64,000 nt of DNA from Amborella trichopoda. Its lineage: Eukaryota; Streptophyta; Magnoliopsida; Amborellales; Amborellaceae. This document shows, piece by piece, positions 1 through 10,735 of the stretch (position 1 is its first letter; each line of letters begins with the position of its first letter). The DNA is taken from NCBI RefSeq assembly GCF_000471905.2, contig NW_006498435.1:4410874-4474873 (forward strand), given 5' to 3'. Both the position numbers and the translations under genes were made by a program. The notes under the pieces are model-generated. The model was not told the DNA's origin and did no database searches. It was given only the letters and a program-made list of their open reading frames with translations.

Positions 1-130
1 NNNNNNNNNNNNNNNNNNNNNNNNNNNNNNNNNNNNNNNNNNNNNNNNNNNNNNNNNNNNNNNNNNNNNNNNNNNNNNNNNNNNNNNNNNNNNNNNNNNN
101 NNNNNNNNNNNNNNNNNNNNNNNNNNNNNN
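1..130. other. assembly gap (N run)
   Basis: 130 undetermined bases. The minisatellite starting at 131 runs directly into the gap, so the left end of element 1 (its 3' LTR, if present) lies in or beyond it. Confidence 0.99.
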
Positions 131-690
131 TTTAAGGTCATGCAATGCGGACCATGGCTGTACAGTTTAAGGTCATGCAATGCGGACCATGGTTGTGCAG
201 TTTAACGTCATGTAATGCGGACCATAGTTGTGCAGTTTAAGGTCATGCAATGCAGACCATGGCTGTGTAGTTTAAGGTCATGTAATGCAGACTGTGGTTG
301 TACAGTTTAAGGTCAGGCAATGCAAACCGTGGCTATGTAGTTTAAGGTCATGTAATGCAGACCATAGCTGTGGAGTTTAAGGTCATGCAATGCGGACCAT
401 GGCTGTGCAGTTTAGGTCATGCAATGCGGATCATGGCTGTGCAGTTTGAGGCCATGCAATGTGGACCATGGCTGTACAGTTTAAGGTCATGCAATACGGA
501 CCATAGTTGTACAGTTTAAGGTCATACAATGCAGACCATAGCTGTGCAGTTTAAGGTCATGCAATGAGGACCATTGCTATGTAATGTGGACCATAGCTGT
601 GCAGTTTAAGGCCATGCAATGCAGACCATGGTTGTCCAGTTTACGGTCATGCAATGTGGATCATGGCTATGCAGTTTAAGGTCATGCAGT
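131..690. repeat. 35-bp minisatellite, about 16 units
   Basis: Head-to-tail units of about 35 bp. Each starts TTTAAGGTCATGCAATGC and continues with GGACCATGGCTGTGCAG, at roughly 80-95% identity with scattered substitutions. The array lies in the 3' non-coding region of minus-strand Tat element 1. Sequence after it (691-780) is the reverse complement of about 15720-15775 in element 2. A related array in opposite orientation occupies 17575-18060. There are no unique spacers between units, so it is not a CRISPR array. Confidence 0.95.
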
Positions 691-1168
691 GTGGACCAAA
701 GCGAACTGGGTATGCTCTCCATCATAGGCCAGTTCCTTGCCAAAGAAGTATGCCTTGTATGTTTGGTATTCACATCAGATTAATTGGAGCTGACTCGGAA
801 ATGGTTGACTTCTCCTTTTGGTCTGTAACCATCCTCTTTGGTGGCGCTTGTCAGACGAACTGAAGCCAACTTCTCCAAGTGGTTTTGCTTCTTCTTCATG
901 AGGAGAGAATTTCTCTTGTGAGTTTGCTTCTTCTTCATGAGGAGAGCATTTCTTTTGGCATGTAACCATCCCCTTATCCTCAGAGGCAAGAGGAACACTT
1001 TTGATGTCGATTGTTTTCTTTTCGTCAAATATAAGAGAATTGTAATCTCCCTGATAATGAGCTTCTTGGATTGTATCTTGTAATGCATTTTTACTGCAAT
1101 AAAAAGAGTTAAAATTTGTTCAGACTGCCTTGGTTGCTTTGCGTTGAGTCTCTTTTCTTGAGTATATA
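691..1168 (-). other. 3' non-coding region of element 1
   Basis: Sequence between the integrase stop (near 1169) and the minisatellite. Short reiterated segments are present, including repeats of an AGGAGAGAATTTCT-like block around 850-960. The stretch 691-780 matches the reverse complement of element 2 at about 15700-15780. No gene is apparent; the short frames here are low-complexity. Confidence 0.7.
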
Positions 1169-2350
1169 TCACGGATAGTACTTCTTTAGGTTTCGCTCGT
1201 TGATAGGGAGCATTGCCTCCTCTTCATTAGAGTTTGCCAGTACATAAGCCCCATTTGGTGTGGCCTTTTTTACTATGAATGGACCTTCCCACTTGGGTTT
1301 GAATTTTCCTTTTCGGCGCCCATGCATGACAATCGGTCTATTAACTGCTAAGACTAGACCCCCACGAGCGAATGAGCGAACCTTGACTGACTTGTCAAAG
1401 GCTCTCTTCATTCTTCCTTGATTGAGCTCGAGGTACTAAGCCTCTAGTCTCTTTTCGTCAAGGGCATCCAACTCCTGGTAACGGAGCTTAACCCTCTCGT
1501 CCTCGATTAGTCCTTGATGTATAGCGACACAGAGTGAGGTTATTTTAATCTCGAGGGGTAAAGCTGCCTCACCTCCATAGACCAAGGAAAAACGGGTAGA
1601 GTTTGTAGCATTCTGAGTGGCGGTGCGATAAGCCCACAAAGCTTCAGGCATCTTCTCATGCCAATTTTTATATGACTTCGAAACTAACTTTCGGATTACC
1701 CCGCACAGAGTTTTGTTGAATGCCTCAACCAAACCCTTGGCTCGAGGGTAGTACATAGTCGAGTATTTCCACTTGAAGCCGAACTGGTTGGCTAGGCGAT
1801 CAACATGATGGCTTCTGAACTGGGGTCCATTATCAGAGATTATTCAGTCTGGAACCCCGAATTGGTAGATGATGTGGTGATGCACGAAGTTAGCCACAGT
1901 TTTCCCTGGGACCTATTTGAGAGGGACTGCCTCAGCCCACTTGGAGAAGTAATCTGTCGCTGTCAGAATGAAGGCATGACCCAGGGAGGAAGGAGGGTCG
2001 ATGGGTCCTACAATGTCCATCCCCCACTAGGAAAGGGCCATGATGTCATCGAGGATGGAGATGCTTCGGGGGTTGATGAGTGAGGCCAGAGTCAATATGG
2101 CACACATGGCATCTCTTAGCATAGTTTTGGGCATCAGCCACTATTGAAGGCCAATAATAGCCAAGTCTGCATATGCGTTCGTAGAGCTTAGGGCCGGACT
2201 GATGCAGCCCATAGATACCCGAGTGCACTTCTTCAAGCACTTTGCTTACCTCTTGTGTATCAATGCATTTGAGGAGAATTCCAACAAATGATTGACAAAA
2301 GAGGACATCCCCATCGAGAAGGGTGTACTTGGTAGACATTCGTCATATGC
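1169..2350 (-). pseudogene. integrase domain of element 1 (broken)
   Basis: Inserts retrotransposon cDNA into the genome. Read on the minus strand, 2339-2080 encodes the HHCC zinc-binding region (HSGIYGLHQ...CHVC). About 2060-1700 encodes the catalytic core with all three acidic residues visible: D in the TDYFSKWAEA block (about 1925-1955), D in ISDNGPQF (about 1824-1846), and E in GLVEAFNKT (about 1720). 1756-1436 continues the core (WAYRTATQNATNSTRFSLVYG) and 1411-1169 is the C-terminal DNA-binding part ending in LKKYYP. At least three in-frame stops interrupt the core (after IMALS, after AVPLK, and before IISDNG), and a frame break lies near 1430. The C-terminal part is closely similar to element 2 at 15016-15297. 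Confidence 0.9.
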
Positions 2351-2499
2351 CGTTGTGTTTCGCCCAATCCTGAGATGGCCTTCCATGCTATGAAGTCCAT
2401 GATAGGCTCCCTCCAGTCTTCTACTTGCTCAACCTCCTCACACATCGGGTCGAAGAATTCGGGCTCGTTCTCCTTAACCTTGGATTCTTTTCCCTGGGG

Positions 2500-3100
2500 C
2501 ATTTGCTGATCTGCCTCAACGACATCCTTAGCTGCAAGGAGTGCCCCGAATGGATAAGGCAGGCTATCAGGGAAGACTTCCCTCTCATCATCTGCATCAA
2601 CTTCGGTTCTCTAGTATACGTGTCTCCATTCGGTTACCCAGACTGGAGTAGGCCCTGATGAAGACAATTGAATGGTGGTGCCGAGCTTTGAGAGCACATT
2701 GGCCTATGAGTTTACCCTTCTAGGGATGTGACTTAGGGAGAAATCCTCCAACCGGGCCATATAAGATTTGGTCGTGTCATGATAAGGCTTGAGACTATCC
2801 TTCCTTACGTCATAAATCCCTTTAGGCTACCAGATGACCAGCTCAAAGTTGCCGAAGACGTTCAAGTGCTTCAGGTTTAGCTCTTGGAAGATCTCCAGTC
2901 TGATTATGAGGGCTTGATACTCAGCTTCGTTATGAGAAAATGCCTTTACAAGCGAGAAGGATAGAGGGATCATTCTTCCATCAGGATTTAAGAACACAAC
3001 TCTAGCGCCCCCTCTATCAGACTAGAATGCGCCGTCAAAGTACATTTCCCATGGCTGAGATGGCACCGTACATAAAACTTCTTCATCTGGGAGGTTGCTC
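2500..3100 (-). pseudogene. second RNase H domain (aRNH-type) of element 1
   Basis: The minus strand encodes a domain beginning WEMYFDGAF, with the aspartate codon inside 3031-3042. It is followed by GGARVVFLNPDGR, then the acidic NEAEYQALI motif (about 2905-2935) and a VFGNFELVIW-like strand. This is the extra RNase H that Tat-lineage plant elements carry between the ordinary RNase H and integrase. Stops occur after DGAF and in the VIW segment. The tail (about 2500-2260) links into integrase. The domain is missing from element 2, which has a deletion there. Confidence 0.8.
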
Positions 3101-3102
3101 GA

Positions 3103-3440
3103 CTAGGGAGATTCTAAAGGGACTGGGTGAGCTGGGAGGAAATCTGCTAAGGCTTGACCTTTAACCGCCTTCTGTGGTACATACATGATGTCAAACTCCA
3201 TCAGCAATAATGCCCACTTGGTCAAGCATGGCCGGGTCATAAGAAACTTGACTGGGTCAACATTGGAGATTAACTTGACCTCGTGACTGAGCAAGTAGTG
3301 GCAGAACTTTTGTACTGCAAAGATCAAGGCTAAGCACATCTTTTCGATTGGAGGGTAATTCTTCTCGGCTCCTTGCATTCTACGGTTGAGATAGTAGAGC
3401 GTTGTCTCTTTTCCTCCTTCATTGTTCTGTGCTAGGAGTG
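3103..3440 (-). pseudogene. gypsy RNase H domain of element 1
   Basis: Degrades the RNA strand of the cDNA hybrid. The minus-strand frame contains ETTLYYLNRRMQGAEKNYPP, IEKMCLALIFAVQKFCHYLL and VPQKAVKGQALADFLPAHP, the usual Ty3/gypsy RNase H signature. The frame begins with a fused stub of RT (the FCYTVMPFGL region in a neighbouring frame, about 3460-3520). The RT palm, including YVDD, has therefore been deleted between about 3440 and 3460, joining RT to RNase H. Element 2 retains the YVDD part missing here. Confidence 0.85.
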
Positions 3441-4214
3441 TTCTCATCCTAGGTATGTGGCACCGGCATTCTTTAACCCGAAAGGCATCACAGTGTAGCA
3501 AAAGACACCTTTTTAGGTTAGGAATGCATTAGCCTCCTCATCTTCTGGTGCCATCCTTATTTGATTGTAACTAGAATATCCATCTATAAAGGAGAAGATC
3601 TGACAATGAGTAGTGGAGTCGACAAGCATCTCGATGAACGGCAGGGGGAAGTCATCCTTGGGGAAGGCGGTGTTCAAATTGTGAAAGTCAATACAGACCC
3701 TGATTTAGCCATTCTTCTTTTTGACTGGAACAACATTTGCCAACCATCTTGGGTATTTGACTTCACGTATGAACCCAGCTTGCCTGAGCTTGTTTATCTC
3801 AGCATCAATCTGCATCTCGAGGTCGGGTCTAAACCTCCTTGCTTTCAGCTTCATGGGTTTGATGGCAGGATCAATACCGAGGTGATGGACAGTAATCTAG
3901 GGTTCTAGACCAGGCATCTCGTGATAATGCTAGGTGAAGACGTCCCGATTTGCTCAGAGGAGGGAAATATAACTTTCTTTCTCCTCTGGGGACATTTTTG
4001 CTAAGATGAAAGTTGGCCTCAAGTCGACGTCATCCCCCAGGTTGATCTCTTCAAGCTCGTTGGCAGTGGCCTCACTGCCTTCTTCCCACTCTTCTAGAGC
4101 TTCCTGAAGTTCCTTGTCAGGGGACTCATAAGGATTTTCATTGACCTCAAGTGTAGAAACCCATGATCCCAACATCTCAGCTTCTAAGAGGGGCATAGTG
4201 TGGGAGAGGGCCAA
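3441..4214 (-). pseudogene. PR-RT linker and N-terminal half of reverse transcriptase, element 1
   Basis: Minus strand 4214-3954 is an open frame containing EEINLGDDVDLRPTFILAKM then SPEEKESYISLL, the conserved linker before RT in Tat/Athila elements. Across a frame break the RT follows: IDAEINKLRQAGFIREVKYP, WLANVVPVKKKNG, IDFHNLNTAFPKDDFPLP, GYSSYNQIRMAPEDEEA, then GVFCYTVMPFGLKNAGATY. Stops are present (for example after KKNG). The domain ends there, directly fused to RNase H without YVDD. Confidence 0.85.
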
Positions 4215-4930
4215 TCTCTAGCTGGTCCAGGGGATGGAAGGGCCTAAGTCGATGATCTCGTGACTTGGATCACTTGTGCTTGCCTCGAGCTGTGTGCTTC
4301 ATGCACTTGGCTCATTTCAAGGCGCCTTTGGAACAAGAGCCTGAAGATGACTCGATTTTAGGTCGGGTTGACAGGGCATCGACGGATGTTGAGAATCTAA
4401 CCGCTTGGGCCAACAACTCTCTAAGGCGCTCTTGCTATAATTGGGTGAGGCTGGTGCCTCCGAACTCTCTGTTTAGAGCGCCAATGTCTGGGCACCGTCG
4501 AGCTGCACTTGTGGAGAAAATAGAAGAGGAGGAGGAGAAGTAGAGTTAGAACTTTTTGGGCAGCTTTTTATGTTGTCGTCGAAATTGGACATGTGCAGGG
4601 GGTATTTTAGTTCTTGCCCCTGCTTTGGCTGTTGTGGGGTGCTTTTAACGTCATCACCTGGTATTAGAGGAATCCCGAGCTGATGGTGGCTTGGGGGTAT
4701 CTGCCTGATTGGATGAAAGGATGAGGTGAGCTGCGTTTAGGATGAAGTCCTGCATGGTCGAAAGTGGGGGGAGAGGCCTGAGAAATTCTTCCTCGTCTGG
4801 AGGCTGAGGAAGATGATTCCTTCGGCGGGCTAATCTAGGCACTTGCCGTCACCTTCCGAATCCCTGAGGAGGTGTTTGGCAAGCCCTCTCTGGCTGATGA
4901 GTAGTCCTAGCTTGATGGATCGCTTCATGC
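4215..4930 (-). pseudogene. gag-protease transition region, element 1
   Basis: Minus-strand translation contains LNREFGGTSL, QERLRELLAQAV and FSTSVDALSTRPK, aligning with the element 3 frame at 23849-23616 (LDRELKGTSI, LRKTLSQVAGFLTVIDTLAD). An aspartic protease should lie between this and the RT linker, but no DTG/DSG motif is visible, so protease appears deleted or too decayed to see. A short minus frame at 4842-4654 contains PPDEEEFLRPLPPLSTMQDF, which recurs in element 3 (about 24200-24110), so the block is a real conserved part of the polyprotein. Confidence 0.6.
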
Positions 4931-5397
4931 TTCAGGGATTTGAACCTACTTCGCCAAGGCATGCTCGTGAAGGGATTTTAGTATGGCCTCCTCTTGAACA
5001 GGAGTGACGGCTTGAAAGTGTTCCTGGAGGATGGCACAAACGATGTGGTGTTGCTCGACTTTCTCCTCGACTATAGCTTCGAATCCCAAGCACTCTTTTA
5101 GCTCGTGACCCCATAATTGGTGATAAGGCCACTAGAGTTTTTCCATGCCCTGGGAAAGCAGCTTAGGCTGTGTAGTGGACTTGGCAGTGACGAAGCCCTG
5201 ATGGAGCATCGCCTGGAAGAGGGTCTGCAGAGGGTCTGGTCCCACGTTTCCTTGGGATGGCACCGAGAGGTCTTCTTGCACAGGTGGAAGAGGCACTTGA
5301 GGCCTCTTGGGTTTCCTAGAACTTCCTGACACTGCTGCATCTTCTTTGCTAGAAGCTTATGGAAGCCGGTGCACTCGTTGACACCATGACCTCGTAT

Positions 5398-7005
5398 CTA
5401 GTGATATGCGCACCAAAGGTTCTTGGTTCCTGGAGGCAGGAACTTGGGCTGCCTTATCGACTTGGGAGTGACGAGTACTTCTTCAAGGATTATGGAGAAA
5501 AATGCACGAAGAATAGTGGGTGCTTCGTCACCCTCTTGAATCATGACTATGTGAGAAGCCTCAGTTGCCCCAAATGCTTTTGTCAATTTTTCGAGCTTTA
5601 TCTTACCCTTGTTGATAAGGGCTTTGATAGTGTCGTTTAGCTTATAGCAGTCGTAAGTGAGGTGGCCTACTCTCCTGTGGTAGAAGCCATACTTCTCATT
5701 TGTCTCTTGCGCAGCTGACTCTTCAGTATTGGCCTCCGGCAGCTGGATCATGTTTTTCTCTAACAGCAGTCGAAGCATTGCAGGCGTCCACTCCTTATTA
5801 AAGGGGTAAACTTTGTTCTGGTGTTGGATCTAGAAGTTATTTCGCTTAGAATTTTTAGGAGGCAGGACCTGACTGTAGGACTACTGCTTGCCCTGGGCCT
5901 GAGGCATCTGTGCCTTGGAAAGGTCCAAGGTTTGAGGAGTCGTGCTCTTAGTGCCAGTCACGGTGACGACCAAGCTGATCACTTCTTCTTGGTTACCCCG
6001 ACCGTTGGAGCAGTAGTTTGAGCCGGGGGGTTGCTGACGAGGGCTACCATGGTGCTTGAACAATCCCTCAATATAAACTGCCTTACAGATGAGCTCTGAC
6101 ATGGAGGGTGGATTGAATGCCTCGACATGCAGGACGATCTCCAGAAGCATGTTCTGTATGGAGGTCTTGACCACTTCCTTCTCAGTCATGGGAGTGGCGT
6201 GAAGTTTGCCAACTCTCTTCATCAGGTGATGAACTTGTCAATCGGCTCACCAGGGTCTTGTGTCAGGGTGAGGAGTTCGATGGTCTCCATGTTACTCTAG
6301 ACTTCATGGAAGTATTAGTAAACCAACTGCTCCATCTCTTTCCATGTGTGTAGCAAGTTGGGAGGCAGTTGAGCATATCACTGGAAGGCTAGCCCTTCAA
6401 AAGTCTCGACGAACTGGCAGAGGAGGAGTCATCTGTTAGTTACCGTCTCTTGACAGGCCACCTGGAAGTGAGCAGTATGTTGGTGTGGAGACATAGTACC
6501 GTTGAACAAGGGGACCTTCCCCTTTTGATAGTTTGGAGAGAAGGTTACTTGGTCAATGTACAAAGGGTATGGCTTCTGGTAGAGCGATGTCTCTTGCATG
6601 CCTGGGACCTTGTTCTTGAGGCTATGGGCCACCATGGCATCTATGTCGATTTGGGAGATGTCGCAGGAGACAGAACTGTCTTGGGAGACCGGTGGGGGAG
6701 TTTTCCTAGGAACTGTGTCCTCACCGGGAATCAATCTCATGGTGAGAGGAAGTGGGCCCGGAGGCTTCTAGGCATTCCATCTTTTCAAGGATGGATTGCA
6801 TCATTACCTCAAACCTAGTCATTATGTCTTCCTGGGCTTCGTCCAGGTCATTGATCACCATGACCTTGACCGTCTCTTCTGAGAGGTTAGAACCAAGAGG
6901 AGGAGCGGACTGCCGAGGTCGATGAGTCATGGGTGGCAAGTCAGTTTGCAGAGGCTCAATTTTCCCCGACTGGATTTGAGCCCTATATGCCAATCTTGTG
7001 AGCAC
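5398..7005 (-). pseudogene. gag polyprotein, capsid and knuckle part, element 1
   Basis: Forms the retrotransposon particle. Minus-strand pieces in order are: 7005-6721 (linker with EEKM-like helix, DEAQEDIMTRFEVMMQSILE); 6740-6429 (PVSQDSSVSCDISQIDIDAM, FNGTMSPHQHTAHFQ); about 6420-6222 (capsid core, in another frame); 6222-5881 (MTEKEVVKTSIQNMLLEIVL, HVEAFNPPSMSELICKAVYI); and 5778-5398 (YGFYHRRVGHLTYDCYKLND, TIKALINKGKIKLEKLTKAF). The last is a CCHC-like knuckle with its first Cys replaced by Gly. Each piece has a partner in elements 2 and 3. Frame changes between pieces show that gag is broken. Confidence 0.85.
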
Positions 7006-7212
7006 CGGTTCTCGATGGTCTTGGGACTGTGGCTTCTGGGCAGTGATGACCCAGCAATACTCTTGGACTCGCTCAGGTTCTAGAGTTTGAAGAGGGAAAA
7101 AGGGTTTACGAGGCAGGTTGTCATCGAGGGCTATCTTGAAGGCTCCTTTGGTCAGGATCTAAATACCTCTCTTCTGCCTAACCCTGAGATGGTTGTGGAC
7201 TTCACTCTAGAA

Positions 7213-8380
7213 TCAAGCCTGAGACCCCGCCTTCTTTGAACATGCAAGGGTCGTGTCTATGAGTTGGAGCAAGGAGTGGGGTCCAAGGATAGAAGGCAGC
7301 CCGGGTTTCTGCCTTGGAGCCTGGAGGCCTCTATCAGACATCAGGTCGTTGTCCCAAGTTCCTTTGTGGGGCCCATTTGAGCGACTGACCTGAAGCTGGC
7401 TCAAGATGTTACTCTTAGGGAAGACCTTTGAGTACCACGGATTGAGGTGTTTTCCTAGTGTCAGGCAAGTGACAGACGAAGTAGCTGGTTCATGACTTCG
7501 CCTGAGTCTGAACCGGGGAGGAACCTGAGAAAGAGGTGTGTGTGCACCTTTAGGGTTAGCCGTCCGAGTGACTTGGGGGTCAACCTGAGCTCGGTCAATT
7601 GGTTTGACCTTGGGATGTCGAGACCCACAAGCCTGTATTTGTGAGGGACGAGGCGGAAGCTCATCTCTCATAGAGTTGGGACATGTGTGCTGGGTGGGAG
7701 GACAAAGTGGTCAACCCTCATGTGCTTGAGGTGGCATAGAGCTAGCGCTTCCCCGAGCTGTGGAAACTGAATGCATGACGCACGCAAGGTTCGGCTCAAG
7801 AAGGCCTAGCCCTTGCTGCGAGCTCAAGGCAACGTGGCCCGAGGTGTGGCTCGAGTGGATGGACCACGAGCCCTTGGGTGTGGGCAAGAGATGGAGGCTG
7901 CTGGGTCTCCGCCTTGATGTGTCGAGCCTCTAAGTCTAGAGGTTCGGAGAGGTGAAAGAATTTTGGGGGTAGCCTTGCGGTGAACCTCAGAAGCGATGGC
8001 AACTTGCTTGCCTCCCTTGGAAGCAATTAGGGCAGCCTTTCAGTGTGCCCCAGCAATATGACTGGCAAGAGACTTGCTAGTAGTAGGGTGCGCACTGTGT
8101 GCAGTGGCAGACGTGACACCGATGCAACGGGCCTTGGTAGAGGGTCCACCAGGGCGAGGAAGTGAGGAGTCAGGGACTTTTAAGTCCCCTCTCGCACTAA
8201 CCTAGGCAAGAACCTAGGAGTCGGACCATGAGTCCTGACTCAGAAGGAGAGTAGGGAAGGAAGCTTCAGCAGTTCACTTCCTTGGGAGAGTCACGAGTGC
8301 AGGGATAAGGAAGTTCCCAACTCGGATGAACGAGTTGAACAACCCAGGTGCCATAGAAATTAGTGCAGAAAGTAAAATAG
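7213..8380 (-). pseudogene. N-terminal leader part of the element 1 polyprotein
   Basis: Minus-strand frames here match the start of the element 2 and 3 polyproteins. 8380-8274 encodes a segment ending GLFNSFIRVGNFLIPALVTL, the counterpart of FLNPYIQIEDFLIPAF in element 2. 7671-7213 contains WYSKVFPKSNILSQL and GPHSLLQLIDTTLACSKKAG, again shared by all three copies. The segment is rich in Arg, Pro and Ser and has no domain I recognise. Its position between the primer site and the capsid core matches the extra 5' ORF of Ogre/Tat elements or a long gag N-terminus. Broken by frameshifts. Confidence 0.65.
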
Positions 8381-8421
8381 GATACTGATCAAACAAGAAC
8401 GAACCGACTAAGGGGTAGTAA

Positions 8422-8440
8422 GTTCCCAGTGGCGTCGCCA
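8422..8440 (-). promoter_or_regulatory. primer-binding site, element 1
   Basis: Minus strand reads TGGCGACGCCACTGGGAAC, starting three bases inside the LTR end. From general knowledge, plant tRNA-Arg(ACG) ends GATCCCCAGCGGAGTCG plus CCA; its complement TGGCGACTCCGCTGGGGATC differs at a few positions. Same location and sequence type as the sites at 11418 and 27657. Confidence 0.8.
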
Positions 8441-8443
8441 AGC

Positions 8444-8476
8444 TCGTTAGGTGTTCGATCTCGCCCTTTGGATCTA
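8444..8476 (-). repeat. terminal remnant of element 1 5' LTR
   Basis: The first ~33 bases above the primer site match the inner end of LTR C (27679 onward: TTAGGTGCCTCGATCTCGCC versus TTAGGTGTTCGATCTCGCC here). Homology ends at about 8476, where plus-oriented LTR sequence of element 2 begins. More than 3 kb of this LTR is therefore missing. Confidence 0.75.
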
Positions 8477-9090
8477 AAACGACATGTCCCTCTCGAGCAG
8501 CCATATCACGGCGCTCGCGCTTCGGATTGACACGAGACTTGTTCCATCGTGTGCGTAAGGTCCAGGGCTACCATCGTTGTAAATTCTAGTTGTCGAAATT
8601 CAAAATTCAGCCATAAAGTCAAGACTACAAAATCTTCGTCCGGGCACATAATCGAGCTGCGTTTGTTGCCACGTGATCTTGACGGCATACTCAGAGCAAT
8701 ACAGCAAAGAAATCATGAAGAAACATCAAGATATGAACACACTATCGATCCAAAGATTACAAGATTCACACGAATTTCAAGTCGCATGATCGTGGCTAAA
8801 AACGTGATACGTGGCTCGAAGTTGGTATCAAATCAATCGCCATAAAGAGCCCTACAAGAAAGCAATCATATTTTTATCAAATGGGCATCATAGCAACCCC
8901 AGATAATCTATGGAAGATCATGTACGTTATAGGGCAATAACATGAACTGTTTTGGAATTCCATGTATTGTTAGTCAAGGACAAAACAATCATTTTACACC
9001 TATTTTTTTAATTTATTTTAATTCAAATAAATTGTAATTGTCATCAATTAGGATAATTTTCAGTCATCCACCCATGTTTGGGCACAATTC

Positions 9091-9100
9091 TATAAATACA
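9091..9100 (+). promoter_or_regulatory. LTR TATA box (LTR A)
   Basis: TATAAATACA occurs at the same place in LTR A (9091) and LTR B (20963), and as TATAGATACA on the minus strand in LTR C (about 30103-30094). It is followed in each by ATGCTAAA/ATGCCAAA and TTGTAAAG, then an AATAAAG about 50 bp later in A and B. Conservation across three LTRs supports the retrotransposon promoter. Confidence 0.7.
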
Positions 9101-9239
9101 TGCTAAATTTAATTGTAAAGGATCCGGCTTATACTTTCAGTTGATGAATAAAGTTTCAGTTTTTGCATTGAATTGGAGAGGTACGTCTTGGAGAGAGAGA
9201 GACGAAAGAGAAGAATTAAGTCGGTACCCCTCTTCTGCA

Positions 9240-10735
9240 AGGTAATTCTCTCTTCCTTCTTCTCTCTTTACTATTCCTCTTCTTCGATTTCTTTTCTTGC
9301 TCCTTTCTTTCTCTTTTCTTTCTTGTTCTTCTTTTATCTGCTTCTCTCTCTTCTTCTCTGAGCACATGCACGGTTGTGGCAAAGCCGTGGATTCCTCCTC
9401 TCTCTTCCTTTTCTTTCTCTATTCTCTCTCTACTTCTTCTTCTTCTTCTCCTTCTTTATTCTCTCTATCTTTTTGCTTCTCTCTGTCTGAGAGTGCCTGA
9501 CGATGGCAACGCCATGCATGAACTGCTCTCTCTATTTCCTTTTCTCTCTCTAACACACACGACGATAGAAGCGTCGTGTTTTCTTCTCTCTCTTTTCCTT
9601 CTTCCCCTTCTCCTTCTTTACTTATTCTCTCTCTACTCTATCTTTCTCTTTGCTTCTCTCTGTTTGAGCATTCATGGCGATGGCAACATCATGCATGAAC
9701 TTCTCTCTCTAATTCATTTTCTCTTTCTAACACAAACAGTGGTGGCAACGTCGTGCGTGTTTCCTTCTCTCTCTTTCCTTCTTTCTCCTCTAGCTCTTTC
9801 CTTCTTCCTAATCTCTTTCCTTCTCTTTCCTTATTTCTCCTCTGACTCTTTCCTAACCTTTCTCCTCAATTTCCTTTTCTCTCCCTTCATTCTTTTCATC
9901 TCTCATTGTTCACCTTCCTTCTCTCTCTACTTTCCTTTCTTCTTTCTCTTCCCCAAACTCTCTTTTCTTCCTCTCTGTCTTTCTTTCTCTCACCTTGTTA
10001 TTCTTTTCTCTCTCCTCTCCAATCATGCATGATGATACCCATCGCCGGGCATGACATTCTCATTCTTCCCTTATCCTTTGGAAACATGCACAGTGAGCCG
10101 GACCTGAACCCAAGTGGCGGGTCAGGCCTCTGTCAAAGTGTTTTGTGCACGGCAATGCTCATCATCGTGAATGACATTCCTTTCCTCATTATTTGACGAG
10201 GACACTGAATCGGGTCCTTTCCCGAGTAGCGGGTCAGGTCATGTTTGAGTTCCTTACGACATGAGCGGCGATGCTTAGTGCCACGTGTGTCTTTCCCCTT
10301 TCTCTCTCCTTTTGCTCCTTTCTCTCTCATCTTTCCTCTATCATGGTCAACGAAACCAATTATCGTCCATGTTCTTTCTTTCTCCTCTTTCCTCTGTCAT
10401 GGGCGGCAGAACCCATCGTCATCCATTTTTTTCTTTCCTCTGTCCTCTATCATGGACAGCATAACGCATCACCGTCCATGTTCTTTCTCTCTCCTTTATT
10501 TTCTCTTCTCCCTTCTCTCCCTTTTCTCTTTCCTCTTCTTTCTCTCCACAATCTTCTTCTCTCACCTTTCTTCTTTCTTCCTCTTCTCTTTTCTCTCCTT
10601 TCACTTTTATCTCTTCTCTTTCTTTCTTCTCTTGCCTTCCCTTTTCTCCTATCTCTTTTCTTTTCTCTCTCTTTTCTTATCTCTCCTCTTTCTCTTTCTT
10701 TTTCTTCTTTCTCTCTCATTTATTCAAGGGATAAG
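9240..10735 (+). repeat. pyrimidine tract with hairpin modules in LTR A
   Basis: About 1.5 kb of TTCTCTCTTTC-type sequence, interrupted by short G-containing imperfect palindromes. Examples are at about 9363 (ATGCACGGTTGTGG...CCGTGGAT), 9493, 9545, 9670, 9729, 10024, 10140, 10335, 10398 and 10446 (TCATGGACAGC...ACCGTCCATG). Counterparts lie in LTR B (about 21250-22440) and LTR C (28735-29815). Confidence 0.85.

Larger units (their letters stand above)
131..8476 (-). mobile_element. Tat-lineage Ty3/gypsy retrotransposon, element 1 (defective)
   Basis: Reading on the minus strand from 8476, the order is an LTR terminus remnant, primer-binding site, gag, PR-RT linker, RT N-terminal half, gypsy RNase H, a second RNase H, integrase, then a 3' non-coding region with a 35-bp minisatellite. 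The gag-RT-RH-INT order identifies Ty3/gypsy. The extra RNase H and the tRNA-Arg-like primer site point to the Tat/Ogre group. The catalytic part of RT is deleted, no aspartic-protease DTG motif was found, and gag and integrase carry stops and frameshifts. The 3' LTR is not in the window. The 5' LTR is reduced to about 33 bp where it meets element 2 head to head. Confidence 0.9.

Noticed and set aside
131..690. CRISPR-like array
   Set aside because: Units are contiguous 35-bp repeats without spacers, in plant DNA, and match a retroelement 3' region.
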